This document shows, piece after piece, positions 1 through 9,267 of a DNA stretch of 64,000 nucleotides. The notes under the pieces were generated by a model. It was not told the DNA's origin and ran no database searches. It saw only the letters and a list, made by a program, of their open reading frames with translations. Numbering within the stretch: position 1 is the stretch's first letter; each line of letters starts with the position of its first letter. The position numbers and the translations under genes are program-made. Location of the stretch: assembly GCA_022825895.1 (NCBI GenBank), contig JAJDVX010000030.1, positions 1 to 64,000 of the forward strand, in the 5' to 3' direction. This DNA is from Chloroflexota bacterium. Lineage in GTDB: Bacteria; Chloroflexota; UBA11872.

Positions 1-692
1 TCTCGGGAGCGATCGGCTCGATGGCCTTGCTCGGGTTTTACCATCTCTTGGCCCGTGGCAATATGTCCGTGAGCGCCCCGCTCACCGCGCTCATGGCGAC
101 GAGCGTCCCCGTGATTTTCGGCATCATCACCTCCGGCCTCCCAGGTACGGCGCAAATCATCGGGATTGGGATGGCGCTGCTTGCCATCGTTCTCATCGGA
201 TACTCTCGCAAAGAGGGTCGTGGTCACGATGCGCAACGGTCAACCTTGCAGATCCTCCTGCAACCCATCATCGTCGGCACAGTTTTTGGTTTTTGCCTGA
301 TATGTCTGAATCAGGTGCGAACCACAGATGTCTTCGCGCCACTGCTCTCGCTGCGGATTGCCGGGATGAGCACCTTGATACTCTCTCTGCTCTTGCGCCC
401 CGCCACCCGCCGCCCCATCCTCGCGCTCTGGCAAGAAAGAGAAGCGGCACGGGAAAATTTTGCGCCTGGAATCAAGTTCATGGCCCTGATCGGCATCAGC
501 GACATGTCCGCCACCGGTGCTTTCATACTGGCTTCTCAAGTCAGCACCCTCACCATCATCGCCGTGCTCGGCTCTTTGTACCCTGCCATCACCGTCTTGT
601 TGGCCCGTTTCCTCGATAAAGAAACGATCTACCGCAATCAGCTGGCGGGCCTCGTGTTATGCCTGGCTGCCATCACGTTGATTTCCCTTTAA
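1..692 (+). CDS. DMT-superfamily EamA-like permease, 5' truncated by window edge (copy 1 of 4)
   Basis: C-terminal part of an EamA-type drug/metabolite transporter in the inner membrane; the substrate cannot be read from sequence. The reading frame is open from base 3 (S-G-A-I-G-S before the first ATG at 21) and aligns with the middle of the next three genes, for example LLGFYHLLARGNMS against LLGFYQLLSRGNMS, so the true start lies left of the window. Hydrophobic segments alternate with short polar loops, and the block PAITVLLARFLDKE near the C-terminus recurs in all four copies. The stop is 19 bases before the next gene, as in an operon. Confidence 0.85.
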   Translation, partial: SGAIGSMALLGFYHLLARGNMSVSAPLTALMATSVPVIFGIITSGLPGTAQIIGIGMALLAIVLIGYSRKEGRGHDAQRSTLQILLQPIIVGTVFGFCLICLNQVRTTDVFAPLLSLRIAGMSTLILSLLLRPATRRPILALWQEREAARENFAPGIKFMALIGISDMSATGAFILASQVSTLTIIAVLGSLYPAITVLLARFLDKETIYRNQLAGLVLCLAAITLISL

Positions 693-711
693 TGACTCAC
701 GCTCTGGCTCG

Positions 712-1602
712 ATGACCGGAATCCTGTTGGGTTTGTTGACGGCCATGGGCTGGGGTCTGGGTGATTTTTTCGGTGGTGTCGCCAGCCGCCGCTGGCCCTC
801 TCTGCTCGTGATCTTGGGGAGTAAGGGGATCGCGACGCTGGCGCTGCTCGTAGTGCTCATCCTCCGCAACACCAGTCTGCAATTGAGCACCGACCTCGCC
901 TGGGCGATGTTGGCCGGCTCGATCGATTCCCTCGCCCTCCTGGGTTTCTACCAACTCCTATCCCGCGGGAATATGTCCATCAGCGCACCCCTCACGGCGC
1001 TCACGGTTGCGGTCGTGCCGATGCTCTTTGGGATCTTCACGACCGGCCTCCCGACGGCGATAAAAATCATCGGCATTGCCTTCGCTCTGGTCGCCATCCT
1101 GCTCTTTGGGTATACACCGGGGGATCGCGACGCTCCCGCACGGCGGAACATCAAGTTTCCGATGCTGATCCAACCCATCTGGGTCGGCGTGATTTTCGGC
1201 ACCGCGCTGATTTGTCTGGACCAGGTGGAAAACCCAGATGTGTTGGCGCCATTGCTTTTCCTGCGGATCGCGGCGCTGAGCACTTTGTTGCTCGCGTTGT
1301 TCACCCGCCCGAATGTTCAACGTCCCGTCCTCGCAATCTGGAATCAAAAAGGAGCGCTGCGGGAAACATTCACCGCCGGGGCGAAAATCATGGCCTTCAT
1401 CGGGCTGGTAGATATCTCCGCGACGGGCGCCTTCATACTGGCCACGCAATGGGGTAGCCTCACCATCATCGCCGTGCTCGGCTCCCTTTACCCCGCAGTG
1501 ACCGTTATGCTGGCCCATTTCATCGATCATGAAAGGCTGCAACGGCAGCAGCTGTTGGGCCTCGGGTTCTGCCTGACAGCTATTGCCTTAATCTCCGTTT
1601 AA
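712..1602 (+). CDS. DMT-superfamily EamA-like permease (copy 2 of 4)
   Basis: A 296-residue integral membrane protein with about ten hydrophobic segments in two EamA halves, the usual length for the family. It begins MTGILLGLLTAMGWGLGDFF, a typical first EamA helix, and carries SRGNMSISAPLTAL and LYPAVTVMLAHFIDHE, shared with its neighbours. Family members export or import small metabolites by secondary transport; nothing here fixes the substrate. The start ATG lies 19 bases after the previous stop and has no clear ribosome binding site, which suggests translation linked to the upstream gene. Identity to copy 1 is visibly high over the shared region. Confidence 0.88.
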   Translation: MTGILLGLLTAMGWGLGDFFGGVASRRWPSLLVILGSKGIATLALLVVLILRNTSLQLSTDLAWAMLAGSIDSLALLGFYQLLSRGNMSISAPLTALTVAVVPMLFGIFTTGLPTAIKIIGIAFALVAILLFGYTPGDRDAPARRNIKFPMLIQPIWVGVIFGTALICLDQVENPDVLAPLLFLRIAALSTLLLALFTRPNVQRPVLAIWNQKGALRETFTAGAKIMAFIGLVDISATGAFILATQWGSLTIIAVLGSLYPAVTVMLAHFIDHERLQRQQLLGLGFCLTAIALISV

Positions 1603-1621
1603 TGAAAACTGCTGAGGCAAG

Positions 1622-2503
1622 ATGACCGGAATTTTACTGGGTTTACTGACAGCGTTGGGTTGGGGTGTGGGTGATTTTTATGGTGGTGTGGTCAGTCGGC
1701 GTTGGCCCTCATTGCTCGTGGTCTTGGGCAGCATGGTGCTGGCCACGCTCGTTTTATTCGGCGGGATACTGATCCGTGGTACGGGTATCCACATCGGCGA
1801 TGATCTCATTTGGGCCATGACGGCGGGAGCCATCGGTGTCTTCTCGTTAACCGGTTTCTTCCGGCTGCTCTCGCGCGGGAACATGGCGGTGAGCGCACCC
1901 CTCACAGCACTCACAACCGCCATCGTTCCCGTCGTTTTCGGCATCGCCAGCAGCGGTTTGCCGTCACCGACGCAATCGGCGGGCATCATCATCGCGCTCT
2001 TTGCCATTCCTCTCGTGGCTCAGGGGAGCGGCGCCACCAGTTTCTATCACACGATGCGCAGCGCGCCGCTCAAAATACTGGAACCCATTCTCGTCGGTGT
2101 GGGTTTTGGGGTAGGCTTGGTTTGCCTCGACCAGATTGACACGACTGATTTACTGGCACCGCTACTCATCCAGCGGTTGACAGCCATTCCTTTACTCTTG
2201 CTCATCCTCTGGTTGAGTCCCGGTCGTCGTTTGGCGCTACGACAGGGATTTGGCCCCATCGTAACCGCCATCCGCCCTGCTCTATTCTGGTTGATCATCA
2301 TCGGTTTTTGTGATACCACCGCGAATGGCGCCTTCATCTTGGCCACGCAGCTGGGCGAGTTGACCATTGCGGCGGTTGTCGGCTCGCTGCACCCGGCAGT
2401 CACCGTCGTCATGGCGCGTTTCATCGATAAAGAACAACTGCAGCGCGCTCAATCCACCGGTCTGGTGCTGTCCCTCCTTTCAATTGTGCTAATCTCTCTG
2501 TAA
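1622..2503 (+). CDS. DMT-superfamily EamA-like permease (copy 3 of 4)
   Basis: Third tandem paralogue, 293 residues, with the same start motif (MTGILLGLLTALGWGVGDFY) and about ten membrane segments. SRGNMAVSAPLTAL and LHPAVTVVMARFIDKEQ mark the two halves. It starts 19 bases after copy 2, behind a GAGG-type ribosome binding site. It is more diverged from copies 1 and 2 in the central cytoplasmic loop (about residues 138-150). Function beyond small-molecule transport cannot be assigned. Confidence 0.88.
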   Translation: MTGILLGLLTALGWGVGDFYGGVVSRRWPSLLVVLGSMVLATLVLFGGILIRGTGIHIGDDLIWAMTAGAIGVFSLTGFFRLLSRGNMAVSAPLTALTTAIVPVVFGIASSGLPSPTQSAGIIIALFAIPLVAQGSGATSFYHTMRSAPLKILEPILVGVGFGVGLVCLDQIDTTDLLAPLLIQRLTAIPLLLLILWLSPGRRLALRQGFGPIVTAIRPALFWLIIIGFCDTTANGAFILATQLGELTIAAVVGSLHPAVTVVMARFIDKEQLQRAQSTGLVLSLLSIVLISL

Positions 2504-2526
2504 CCAAGCAGCGCTGAGGAGGCGAA

Positions 2527-3408
2527 ATGGCCGCAATCCTGCTGGGCTTGTTGGCTTCATTGGGTTGGGGTACCGCCAGTTTCTACGGCGGCATCGCCAG
2601 CCGGCGCTGGCCTCCGATCTTCATCACTCTATACAGTTACATCTGTGAATTGATCATTTTGCTCGGCATCGCCTTATTGCGAGGCGCCAGCTTCGATATG
2701 GGTGATGATCTGTACTGGGCAATGGCCGCAGGTTCGCTGGCTGTGATCTCGATCGCTTGGTTCTTTCACTTGCTGGCGCAGGGCAATATGGCCTTAACGG
2801 CGCCGCTGACGGCCCTGACCTACGCCATCGTACCCGTGCTATTCGGTGTCATCAGCATTGGTTGGCCCAAGAACACTCAGCTAGTTGGTATTGGCATCGC
2901 GCTCCTGGCCATCCCTTTGATGGCGCAGGGTGGTGCGAAGGTCCATATCGAGAACATCTGGCGCCATTCCCTGCGGCTGCTCGGTTCACCCATCCTCGCT
3001 GGAATTGGCTTCGGCCTCGTCTTGATCTTCATCAACCAAGTCCAGTCGAGTGATTTACTGCCACCGTTGGTCGTCGCGCGGTCAACCGGAAGCCTGATAC
3101 TCCTGATCCTCCTATGGTTGAGCATGAGGCGGCGCCAGCCCGAAGCTTCAGGTGCGGGGATATTGGTCGCCGCGCTGCGCCCGGCCTTGGTTTACGTATT
3201 GGTGATCGGCGTCGGGGATATCATCGCCTACGGCGCTTTCATCCAATCGGCCCGACTGGGCGGCATCACCATCGCGGCGGTGATGAGCTCGCTCCCCCCG
3301 GCGGTGACCGTGCTCATGGCGCGCCTCATCGACAAAGAACAGCCGAGCCGCGCCCAATTGGCTGGTCTCGTGCTGTCCCTCGTCGCGATTGTGTTGATTT
3401 CGCTCTAG
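2527..3408 (+). CDS. DMT-superfamily EamA-like permease (copy 4 of 4)
   Basis: Fourth and last paralogue, 293 residues, starting MAAILLGLLASLGWGTASFY behind a good GAGGAGG ribosome binding site 7 bases upstream. It keeps AQGNMALTAPLTALTYAIVP and LPPAVTVLMARLIDKEQ but replaces the GD of the first-helix motif with AS, so it is the most diverged of the set. It ends 34 bases before the convergent pdxS gene. Four such genes in one direction with 19-23 base gaps look like repeated tandem duplication followed by divergence, perhaps giving a set of permeases of differing specificity or a hetero-oligomer (inference). Confidence 0.88.
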   Translation: MAAILLGLLASLGWGTASFYGGIASRRWPPIFITLYSYICELIILLGIALLRGASFDMGDDLYWAMAAGSLAVISIAWFFHLLAQGNMALTAPLTALTYAIVPVLFGVISIGWPKNTQLVGIGIALLAIPLMAQGGAKVHIENIWRHSLRLLGSPILAGIGFGLVLIFINQVQSSDLLPPLVVARSTGSLILLILLWLSMRRRQPEASGAGILVAALRPALVYVLVIGVGDIIAYGAFIQSARLGGITIAAVMSSLPPAVTVLMARLIDKEQPSRAQLAGLVLSLVAIVLISL

Positions 3409-3442
3409 AAGCTTCTTCTCTTAAATCGGGCTCAGCTTCCTT

Positions 3443-4342
3443 TTACCAGCCGCGGTCAGCCAAACGCTCTTCCTGGGGCATCGTGCTCACGTTGATCCCG
3501 ACCATCGGCTCTCCCAGACCACGGCTCACCTGCGCCAGGATCTCCGGGTTCTGGTAATGCGTCACCGCCTCGACGATCGCTTTGGCACGTGGCGCTGGGT
3601 CGGCGCTCTTGAAAATACCACTACCCACGAAAACGCCATCCACCCCAAGCTGCATCATCAACGCTGCATCCGCCGGGGTAGCCACGCCACCCGCGGCAAA
3701 GTTCACGACCGGTAGCCGCCCCAACCGCGCCGTTTCCTGCACCAATTCATAGGGCGCTTGAATGTCCTTGGAATAGGTGAAGAGTTCGTCCTCATTCATG
3801 GAAGTGAGGCGGCGAATGGCACCCATCACGCTGCGTGCGTGGCGGACCGCTTCGACTACATCGCCGGTGCCCGCCTCACCCTTGGTTCGGATCATGGCGG
3901 CGCCTTCGGCGATCCGACGCAACGCTTCCCCCAAATTGCGACAACCGCAGACGAAGGGCACCGTAAAGACGTGTTTGTTGATGTGATGCGCTTCATCCGC
4001 CGGGGTGAGCACCTCGCTCTCGTCGATGTAATCCACACCGAGCGCTTCCAAGATCTGCGCTTCGACGAAATGCCCGATGCGCGCTTTCGCCATGACGGGG
4101 ATGCTGACCGCGTTGATGATCCCCTCAATCATATCCGGGTCAGACATGCGGGCGACGCCGCCCTGCGAACGAATATCTGCCGGAACGCGCTCTAAGGCCA
4201 TCACCGCGCAGGCGCCGGCGTCTTCGGCAATTTTGGCGTGTTCCGGAGTGACGACGTCCATGATGACGCCGCCCTTGAGCATCTGCGCGAGGCCGCGCTT
4301 GACAGTTTCGGTGTTCTTGCTGACCGCGCCGTTGGAACTCAT
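3443..4342 (-). CDS. pdxS: Pyridoxal 5'-phosphate synthase subunit PdxS
   Basis: Synthase subunit of the DXP-independent vitamin B6 route: it makes pyridoxal phosphate from ribose 5-phosphate, glyceraldehyde 3-phosphate and ammonia supplied by the glutaminase PdxT. The 299 residues match the family length. Family landmarks are all present: [17 protein letters not shown] near residue 30, [14 protein letters not shown] with the Schiff-base lysine, [14 protein letters not shown] with the second lysine, and [19 protein letters not shown] forming the phosphate site. No pdxT is adjacent, so the glutaminase must be encoded elsewhere. The gene faces the EamA cluster convergently. Confidence 0.97.
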   Translation of the reverse strand: MSSNGAVSKNTETVKRGLAQMLKGGVIMDVVTPEHAKIAEDAGACAVMALERVPADIRSQGGVARMSDPDMIEGIINAVSIPVMAKARIGHFVEAQILEALGVDYIDESEVLTPADEAHHINKHVFTVPFVCGCRNLGEALRRIAEGAAMIRTKGEAGTGDVVEAVRHARSVMGAIRRLTSMNEDELFTYSKDIQAPYELVQETARLGRLPVVNFAAGGVATPADAALMMQLGVDGVFVGSGIFKSADPAPRAKAIVEAVTHYQNPEILAQVSRGLGEPMVGINVSTMPQEERLADRGW

Positions 4343-4413
4343 GGCTACCCCGGACAGAGATCTCGAGAATCAAGACTCTTAGCCCACATTCTAGCGTGAG
4401 CCGCCGCGGCGTC

Positions 4414-5787
4414 CTATGCGGGCTGGGCCACCTGAACCAGTTCTGCCAGGGGCGTGTCGAGCGGGGCGTGCAGCGCGCCACGGAGAGCGGCTTCGGCAAG
4501 ATCCGAATCCACCGGAACGGCGGCGGATTGGAACTTCTCCACGAGTTCGGCATCGCTCAACGGCCGTCTTGGATCGCCGCGCGGGTCGTCGACACGGATG
4601 GTCCGAGCCTCACCGCTCGTGAACTCGGCGTTCAGTACGCAGCCCCAGCGCTGCGGATAGGCGGCATCCAGCGTCGGGTCGCTGGTGACCTCGATGCAAT
4701 CGGCCACACGCAACACCTCGGGGTCCCGGAGATGCGTCTCGCCGAAACTCGCCAGCGTCGGCCGGCCGTGGACCAGGGCCTGCGCGGCTCCGTAGTACAC
4801 GCTGAACTGGGCGTCCACGCGGTTGGCGGGACGACGCTTCGGTTCGGGCGGATCGGCGACGATCTCGCCGCCGCCGGGAAGGACGCTCACGGAGACTCGC
4901 CGCAGCCGGTCGAGTCGAAAGCCGTTGGCGGCGCGTAGCTCACGACAGGCGTCGATCACGGGATGAATGTAGCGACAGCAGGGGTAAGGCTTGATGGCGA
5001 CATCGAGCAGGGCCGGATGGTCGGGATCCAGCGCATTCAGCAGCTCGGGCCGCGGGTCGTTGCTGAAGGCCTCCAGCAGCCCGTAGGTCCCGGTGAGGGC
5101 GTCGGTGGGGCCGACGACGCCGGCCGCGGCCAGGTCGGCGGCCACGAGTCCGGCCTGCGCGGCCCAGCCGGCATTCAAGCGCTTGCCGTCGCTGCCGTTC
5201 TGGACGTAGGCCATCGATCCGGCGGCCAGGCCTCCGGCAAGCCCCAGGGCCTGGTGAATGCCGTCGGCATCCAACCCACCCGCGTGCGCGGCGGCAACCG
5301 CGGCGCCCAGGGCGCCGGCGACCCCGGTTGGGTGAAACCCGCGCGCATACGTGGCGGGCGCGTAGAGCGCATCCCCGACCCGCATGGTTACCTCGTAACC
5401 GCCGACGCCGGCCGCCAGCAGATCGCCAAGTGTCCCGCCGCCGCGTTCAACGGCCGCCATGGCGGCAGGCCAGACCACGACGCCGGGATGCAGCGAGGAC
5501 TCGTTGGTCACGTCGTCAAGTTCCAGCGCGTGGGCGGCCATCCCATTGGCCAGCGCCGCGGCGGGCGCCGGCGCCCGTTCACGCAGATGGACCGAGGCCT
5601 CGCCGTCGCCGGGTTGAACGGCGTAGGTCGCGACGCGCTTGGAGACGGCAAGGTCGCTGCCGCCAATCAGCACGCCGAAATAGTCGAGCAGCAGGCCGCG
5701 GGCGCGCGCTTCGACCTCCGGCTGCAGAGTGTCGGGTGAAACTGCGGCGGCAAACTCGGCGAGATCGCGTGAGGGGTTCTTCGTCAT
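4414..5787 (-). CDS. MmgE/PrpD family protein
   Basis: Member of the MmgE/PrpD family, which includes 2-methylcitrate dehydratase and cis-aconitate decarboxylase/immune-responsive-gene-like enzymes. It has about 457 residues from the preferred start MTKNPSRDLAEFAA; an upstream in-frame start at 5838 would add 17 residues that look non-native. Family features include DYFGVLIGGSD near the N-terminus, ANGMAAHALELDD (conserved His/Asp region), GYEVTMRVGDAL, and KPYPCCRYIHPVIDAC, the conserved substrate-pocket motif. No prpB or prpC lies nearby, so it is probably not a dedicated methylcitrate-cycle gene. The exact substrate is unknown. Confidence 0.85.
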   Translation of the reverse strand: MTKNPSRDLAEFAAAVSPDTLQPEVEARARGLLLDYFGVLIGGSDLAVSKRVATYAVQPGDGEASVHLRERAPAPAAALANGMAAHALELDDVTNESSLHPGVVVWPAAMAAVERGGGTLGDLLAAGVGGYEVTMRVGDALYAPATYARGFHPTGVAGALGAAVAAAHAGGLDADGIHQALGLAGGLAAGSMAYVQNGSDGKRLNAGWAAQAGLVAADLAAAGVVGPTDALTGTYGLLEAFSNDPRPELLNALDPDHPALLDVAIKPYPCCRYIHPVIDACRELRAANGFRLDRLRRVSVSVLPGGGEIVADPPEPKRRPANRVDAQFSVYYGAAQALVHGRPTLASFGETHLRDPEVLRVADCIEVTSDPTLDAAYPQRWGCVLNAEFTSGEARTIRVDDPRGDPRRPLSDAELVEKFQSAAVPVDSDLAEAALRGALHAPLDTPLAELVQVAQPA

Positions 5788-5863
5788 GGCGATGATTCCG
5801 CAGCGCCCGGCCCCGCCATGATGCCAAGACTCGGCCAAGCCGTGTCAGGCGGCTGCCGGTGCT

Positions 5864-6307
5864 TCAGAGGTTCGAGCCGCGCGGCGCCGCCCGCTCCCAC
5901 CGGAGGCGCCCCGAACGCGATTTTCCGTGGATGACCATTGGCGGGGTCGTCAAGAGGAGCTCATCACCATCCAGGTGAATGTATCTGACCTGTTCGGTCC
6001 CAACGCGATTGGGATAGAAGGCTGTCTCGATTCGGTGCACGACGCGGTCTCCGAGGAACTCATACGCGCCGCCGTAGGAAATGAAGGTGCCTGCCGCCGC
6101 CAGCTTTTCCTCGTCGGTGCCGCCCAGGATGTCGTCCGACGCGAAGTTGGTCCGGCCGGCGGCCATGATGAGGACCGCCATGTAGCCATCGGGCGTGTAC
6201 ATGATCAAGCCCGACGCGTCCTTGCCCAACGGGTATGACACATCGTCACCGGCGTGGGCCTCGTAGGTAACCAGGCGCCAGGCTCCGATCAGCGGGTTCG
6301 GCTCCAT
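5864..6307 (-). CDS. Lipocalin-like domain protein
   Basis: A 147-residue soluble protein with the pattern of the bacterial lipocalin-like family: NPLIGAWRLVTYEA at the N-terminus, GLIMYTPDGYMAVLIM in the middle and YIHLDGDELLLTTPP near the end. Members form a small beta-barrel; a bound ligand is not known. The start ATG at 6307 is preceded by GGAGAGG at suitable distance and was preferred over one 12 codons further out. It sits between the ABC ATPase gene and the MmgE/PrpD gene on the same strand and may be transcribed with them. Confidence 0.72.
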   Translation of the reverse strand: MEPNPLIGAWRLVTYEAHAGDDVSYPLGKDASGLIMYTPDGYMAVLIMAAGRTNFASDDILGGTDEEKLAAAGTFISYGGAYEFLGDRVVHRIETAFYPNRVGTEQVRYIHLDGDELLLTTPPMVIHGKSRSGRLRWERAAPRGSNL

Positions 6308-6355
6308 GGCGACCTCTCCATCGACGCGAACTGGGGCCATCATGCCAATCCACGG

Positions 6356-7129
6356 CTAGGCGGTGTCGGCCAGCAATGCGTCCAGCAGCCGCTGCTTGAG
6401 GGCGGCAAACGCCGGCGTTCCTCGCACGGCGCGCGTTCGGGGCCTGGGCAAGCCGACGGGCAGATCCAGCTGAATGCTGCCGGGGCGTCGGGTCATCACG
6501 TAGACGCGGTCCGAGAGCCAGAGGGCTTCTTCCACGTCGTGCGTGACAAATAGCACGGCCGCCTCGAGCCGTTCCCAGATTTCGAGCAGCCACTCCTGGA
6601 GCGCCGCGCGGGTGAGCGCATCGAGGGCGCCGAACGGCTCGTCCAGCAGCAGGATGTCCCGTTCGAGCAGGACAGTGCGCAGTAGCGCCGCGCGTTGCCG
6701 CATACCGCCGGAGAGGGTGTGCGGCAGCGCGTCGGCAAAGCCTTCAAGACCGAAGGACGGCAGCAGTGACCGCGCGCGCGTGCGCGCCGCGGCGCGGTCG
6801 CCGCCGCCGACCTCCGCCCCGAGCGTCGCGTTGTCCAGCAGCGAGCGCCAGGGCAGCAGCAGATCGCGCTGCGGCATGTAGGCCACCTGGCCGGGCGTAC
6901 CGTCGGCTTCGGTCGCGATTTCAATCGCGCCGTCCGTCGGCTCCTCAAGCCCCGCGATCAGTCCCAGCAGCGTGCTCTTCCCACAGCCGCTGGGACCGAC
7001 CAGGGAGACAAACTCCCGGCGGCCGACCTCCAGGCTGACGTTGCGCAACGCCTGAACCGACTGCCCGCCGTTGGCCGGGTAAGCCTTGGACACGCCGGAC
7101 AGCCGCAAGACCGGCGGTCCAACGGACAT
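6356..7129 (-). CDS. ABC transporter ATP-binding protein of the HMP/thiamine-precursor uptake system
   Basis: Cytoplasmic ATPase of an NitT/TauT-type importer. Walker A GPSGCGKST is at residues 45-53, the signature LSGGMRQR at 139-146 and Walker B ILLLDEP at 159-165. It is the last gene of a riboswitch-led operon and starts 6 bases after the substrate-binding protein gene. Together with the permease, the THI5-like binding protein and the small thiamine-binding protein it most likely imports the pyrimidine HMP or a derivative (ThiXYZ type). Substrate assignment rests on the TPP riboswitch and gene partners, not on the ATPase itself. Confidence 0.9.
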   Translation of the reverse strand: MSVGPPVLRLSGVSKAYPANGGQSVQALRNVSLEVGRREFVSLVGPSGCGKSTLLGLIAGLEEPTDGAIEIATEADGTPGQVAYMPQRDLLLPWRSLLDNATLGAEVGGGDRAAARTRARSLLPSFGLEGFADALPHTLSGGMRQRAALLRTVLLERDILLLDEPFGALDALTRAALQEWLLEIWERLEAAVLFVTHDVEEALWLSDRVYVMTRRPGSIQLDLPVGLPRPRTRAVRGTPAFAALKQRLLDALLADTA

Positions 7130-7135
7130 TGGCCT

Positions 7136-8128
7136 CTAGCTGTTCCGGATGAAGCTGTTGTCCATGGCGTCCGAGGTGTTGATCACGCGCGACTGCAAGC
7201 CGTTCGCCACCATCCAATTCGCGTAGGCGTCCCAGACCGCCTGCGACTGGTCCCCCCAACGGTCGGCATCCTCGGCGTAGCGGGGGCTCAACCACGGCTG
7301 GCTGAGGCGCACGAGGTCGGCGTTGATGCCTTCCGCGTTGGCGATCAGGATTTCGGCCGCATCCTCGGGGTACCTGATGGCGTAGTCGTAGCCTCGCTTC
7401 ACCGCCCGTGTCCAGCGCTGCACGACGTCGGGCCGATCGGCAATCAACTGTTCGCCGGTGACGTAGACCGGCGTGTAGTAGTCCGGCACGCAGTCCAGGT
7501 CGGTCATCCGCACGAAGTTCAACTCGATGCCGCGCAACTGCGCCTCAACGCCCGTCCAGCCCTCGAAGATCCAGACGAAGTCGACATCGCCGCGCTCCCA
7601 GGCCACGAACGGGTCGGTGAAACCAATGTCTACAAACTCGATGGCATTCACGTCGCCGCCGTCGCACTCCATGAGCGAGGTGAGCACCTGGCGTTCGACA
7701 TCGGAGCCGAAGGCTCCGTACTTCTTGCCCTCGAAGTCCTTGGGCCGGCGAATGCGCCGGTCGACCGGCGAGGCGAAGCCGGACGTGTTGTGCTGGATGA
7801 CCGCTGCGATGGAGACCACCGGCACGTCCTCGACACGCGCCAGCGTGACGGCTTCCTGGTAGCTGACGCCGAAACTGGCCGCCCCGGAGCCTACGGCGGC
7901 CTCGACGCCAGCCGTACCCGGCTCGACGATCGTGACCTCAAGCTCTTCTTCCGCGAAGTAGCCCTTGGACTGCGCCACGTACAGCCCCGTGTGGTTGGTA
8001 TTCGGGACCCAGTCGAGCATGACGGTCACGCTGGCCGGGCCGGACGATGCTTCGCCGCAGGCGCTGAGCAACGGAATCGCCGCCGCCGCGCCAAGCGCGC
8101 CCAGGGCGCGCCGTCGTGTGAGCTTCAT
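7136..8128 (-). CDS. THI5/NMT1-like substrate-binding lipoprotein (HMP/thiamine precursor)
   Basis: Extracytoplasmic binding protein of 330 residues. It opens with a twin-arginine-like stretch MKLTRRRALG, a hydrophobic segment and a lipobox LLSAC at residues 20-24, so it is probably a membrane-anchored lipoprotein. The mature protein has the NMT1/THI5-like fold: VTVMLDWVPNTNHTGLYVAQ, the family's pyrimidine-site region, followed by KGYFAEEELEV. The start ATG overlaps the permease stop as ATGA, showing translational coupling. An open frame continues upstream to 9127 but reads through the permease gene in the wrong frame and is not coding. Confidence 0.9.
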   Translation of the reverse strand: MKLTRRRALGALGAAAAIPLLSACGEASSGPASVTVMLDWVPNTNHTGLYVAQSKGYFAEEELEVTIVEPGTAGVEAAVGSGAASFGVSYQEAVTLARVEDVPVVSIAAVIQHNTSGFASPVDRRIRRPKDFEGKKYGAFGSDVERQVLTSLMECDGGDVNAIEFVDIGFTDPFVAWERGDVDFVWIFEGWTGVEAQLRGIELNFVRMTDLDCVPDYYTPVYVTGEQLIADRPDVVQRWTRAVKRGYDYAIRYPEDAAEILIANAEGINADLVRLSQPWLSPRYAEDADRWGDQSQAVWDAYANWMVANGLQSRVINTSDAMDNSFIRNS

Positions 8129-8901
8129 GTCTGGGCCTCCTCCGTTCGAACGTAAATCCAGGGCGCAATCCAGCGCCCGACGACATCGACTGCGAGAAAC
8201 AGGGCAACGCTTAGGACCGCGATGACCGCGATGACCGCGAACACACGCGCCGTCTGGAACGAACTGGACGCGCGCAGCATGTAGAGGCCGAGCCCCTGGC
8301 TGGCGCCGACCCATTCGCCGATCACCGCGGCGATCACGCTGTAGGTGGCCGCAATCTTCATGCCGCTCAGCAGCGACGGGATGGCGGACGGCAGCTTCAC
8401 CTTGCTGAAGACCTGCCGACGGCTGCCGCCCATCGAGCGCACCAGCGCCTGCATGTCCGGGTCGGCATTGCGCAGACCGCCGGCCAGGCTGACCGCGATG
8501 GGAAAGAAGCAGGCCAGGGCCACGATCAGGATCTTGGGCGTGATGCCGAATCCGAACCAGATGGCCAGCAGCGGCGCCAGCGCGAAGATCGGGATCGTCT
8601 GCGAGGTCACCAACAGCGGCGACAACGCCCGCCGGGCCAGGCCCGACTGATCGATCAGCGCGGCCACCGCGAACGCCAACAGCAAGGCTGCGGCGTAGCC
8701 AATGGCGGCTTCCAGCAGCGTCCGACCGGTGTGCGGCGCCAGCTGCGGGAGCGACTCGACGAATTCGACCACGATCACGGTCGGACTCGGCAGCAGCCAC
8801 TCGGGCACGGCGGCCAATCGAGTAACCAACTCCCAGGCGCCCACCAGCACCGCCAGCACCCCCAGCGCCGGCGCAATCCGCGCGACGCGATGAGTGTTCA
8901 A
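8125..8901 (-). CDS. ABC transporter permease of the HMP/thiamine-precursor uptake system
   Basis: Inner-membrane permease of 258 residues with about six membrane segments, BPD_transp_1 family (SsuC/TauC type). The EAA loop is seen at ALVRSMGGSRRQVFSKVKLP followed by SAIPSLLSG. It starts with TTG at 8901, overlapping the preceding stop as TTGA, and its own stop overlaps the next ATG as ATGA, so three genes are translationally chained. Function as the membrane channel for the HMP-type ligand follows from the operon. Confidence 0.9.
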   Translation of the reverse strand: MNTHRVARIAPALGVLAVLVGAWELVTRLAAVPEWLLPSPTVIVVEFVESLPQLAPHTGRTLLEAAIGYAAALLLAFAVAALIDQSGLARRALSPLLVTSQTIPIFALAPLLAIWFGFGITPKILIVALACFFPIAVSLAGGLRNADPDMQALVRSMGGSRRQVFSKVKLPSAIPSLLSGMKIAATYSVIAAVIGEWVGASQGLGLYMLRASSSFQTARVFAVIAVIAVLSVALFLAVDVVGRWIAPWIYVRTEEAQT

Positions 8902-9203
8902 GCGGCGGTCTGCCGGCGGAAGGGCGCGACGCGCTCGCGCATGGTCTGCAGACCGGTCGGGCGCTCCAGCAGGCGGATATTGGTCTGGATCGCATCCGGG
9001 CCCTTGGCGATGGCGGCGCGGTGGGCGCCGATGGCGACCTGCATGAGTTCGGCGGCGTCATCGCCTTCGATGGTGGTTTCCAGCGAACCGACTTCGTACT
9101 CGAGGCCGGCCGCCTGGATGTGCGCAATGGCCGCGTTGATCGGCTCCAGGTCGTCGCAGCCTTCGAGCGACTGCACTTGAATCCCCAGCGTTGCTCGTGG
9201 CAT
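8898..9203 (-). CDS. MTH1187/YkoF-type thiamine-binding protein
   Basis: A 101-residue protein of the small thiamine-binding family (DUF77/MTH1187, related to YkoF). MPRATLGIQVQSLEG opens the first beta strand, and LEYEVGSLETTIEGD contains the family's GSxxTxIEG motif. The start at 9203 is chosen because GAGGAGG lies 6 bases upstream; the next ATG at 9209 abuts that site directly. It is the first gene after the TPP riboswitch. Family members bind thiamine or HMP in the cytoplasm and often accompany ThiXYZ transporters, perhaps as a sensor or carrier. Confidence 0.88.
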   Translation of the reverse strand: MPRATLGIQVQSLEGCDDLEPINAAIAHIQAAGLEYEVGSLETTIEGDDAAELMQVAIGAHRAAIAKGPDAIQTNIRLLERPTGLQTMRERVAPFRRQTAA

Positions 9204-9267
9204 CGCCATCCTCCTCAAGAACGACGAAATCCGCGGGTTGCCGTGCAACCTGCGGATCGGCGCGAGC

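Noticed and set aside
8129-9127. Upstream extension of the THI5-like binding protein
   Set aside because: The extra codons read the permease gene out of frame; the true start at 8128 opens a signal peptide and lipobox.
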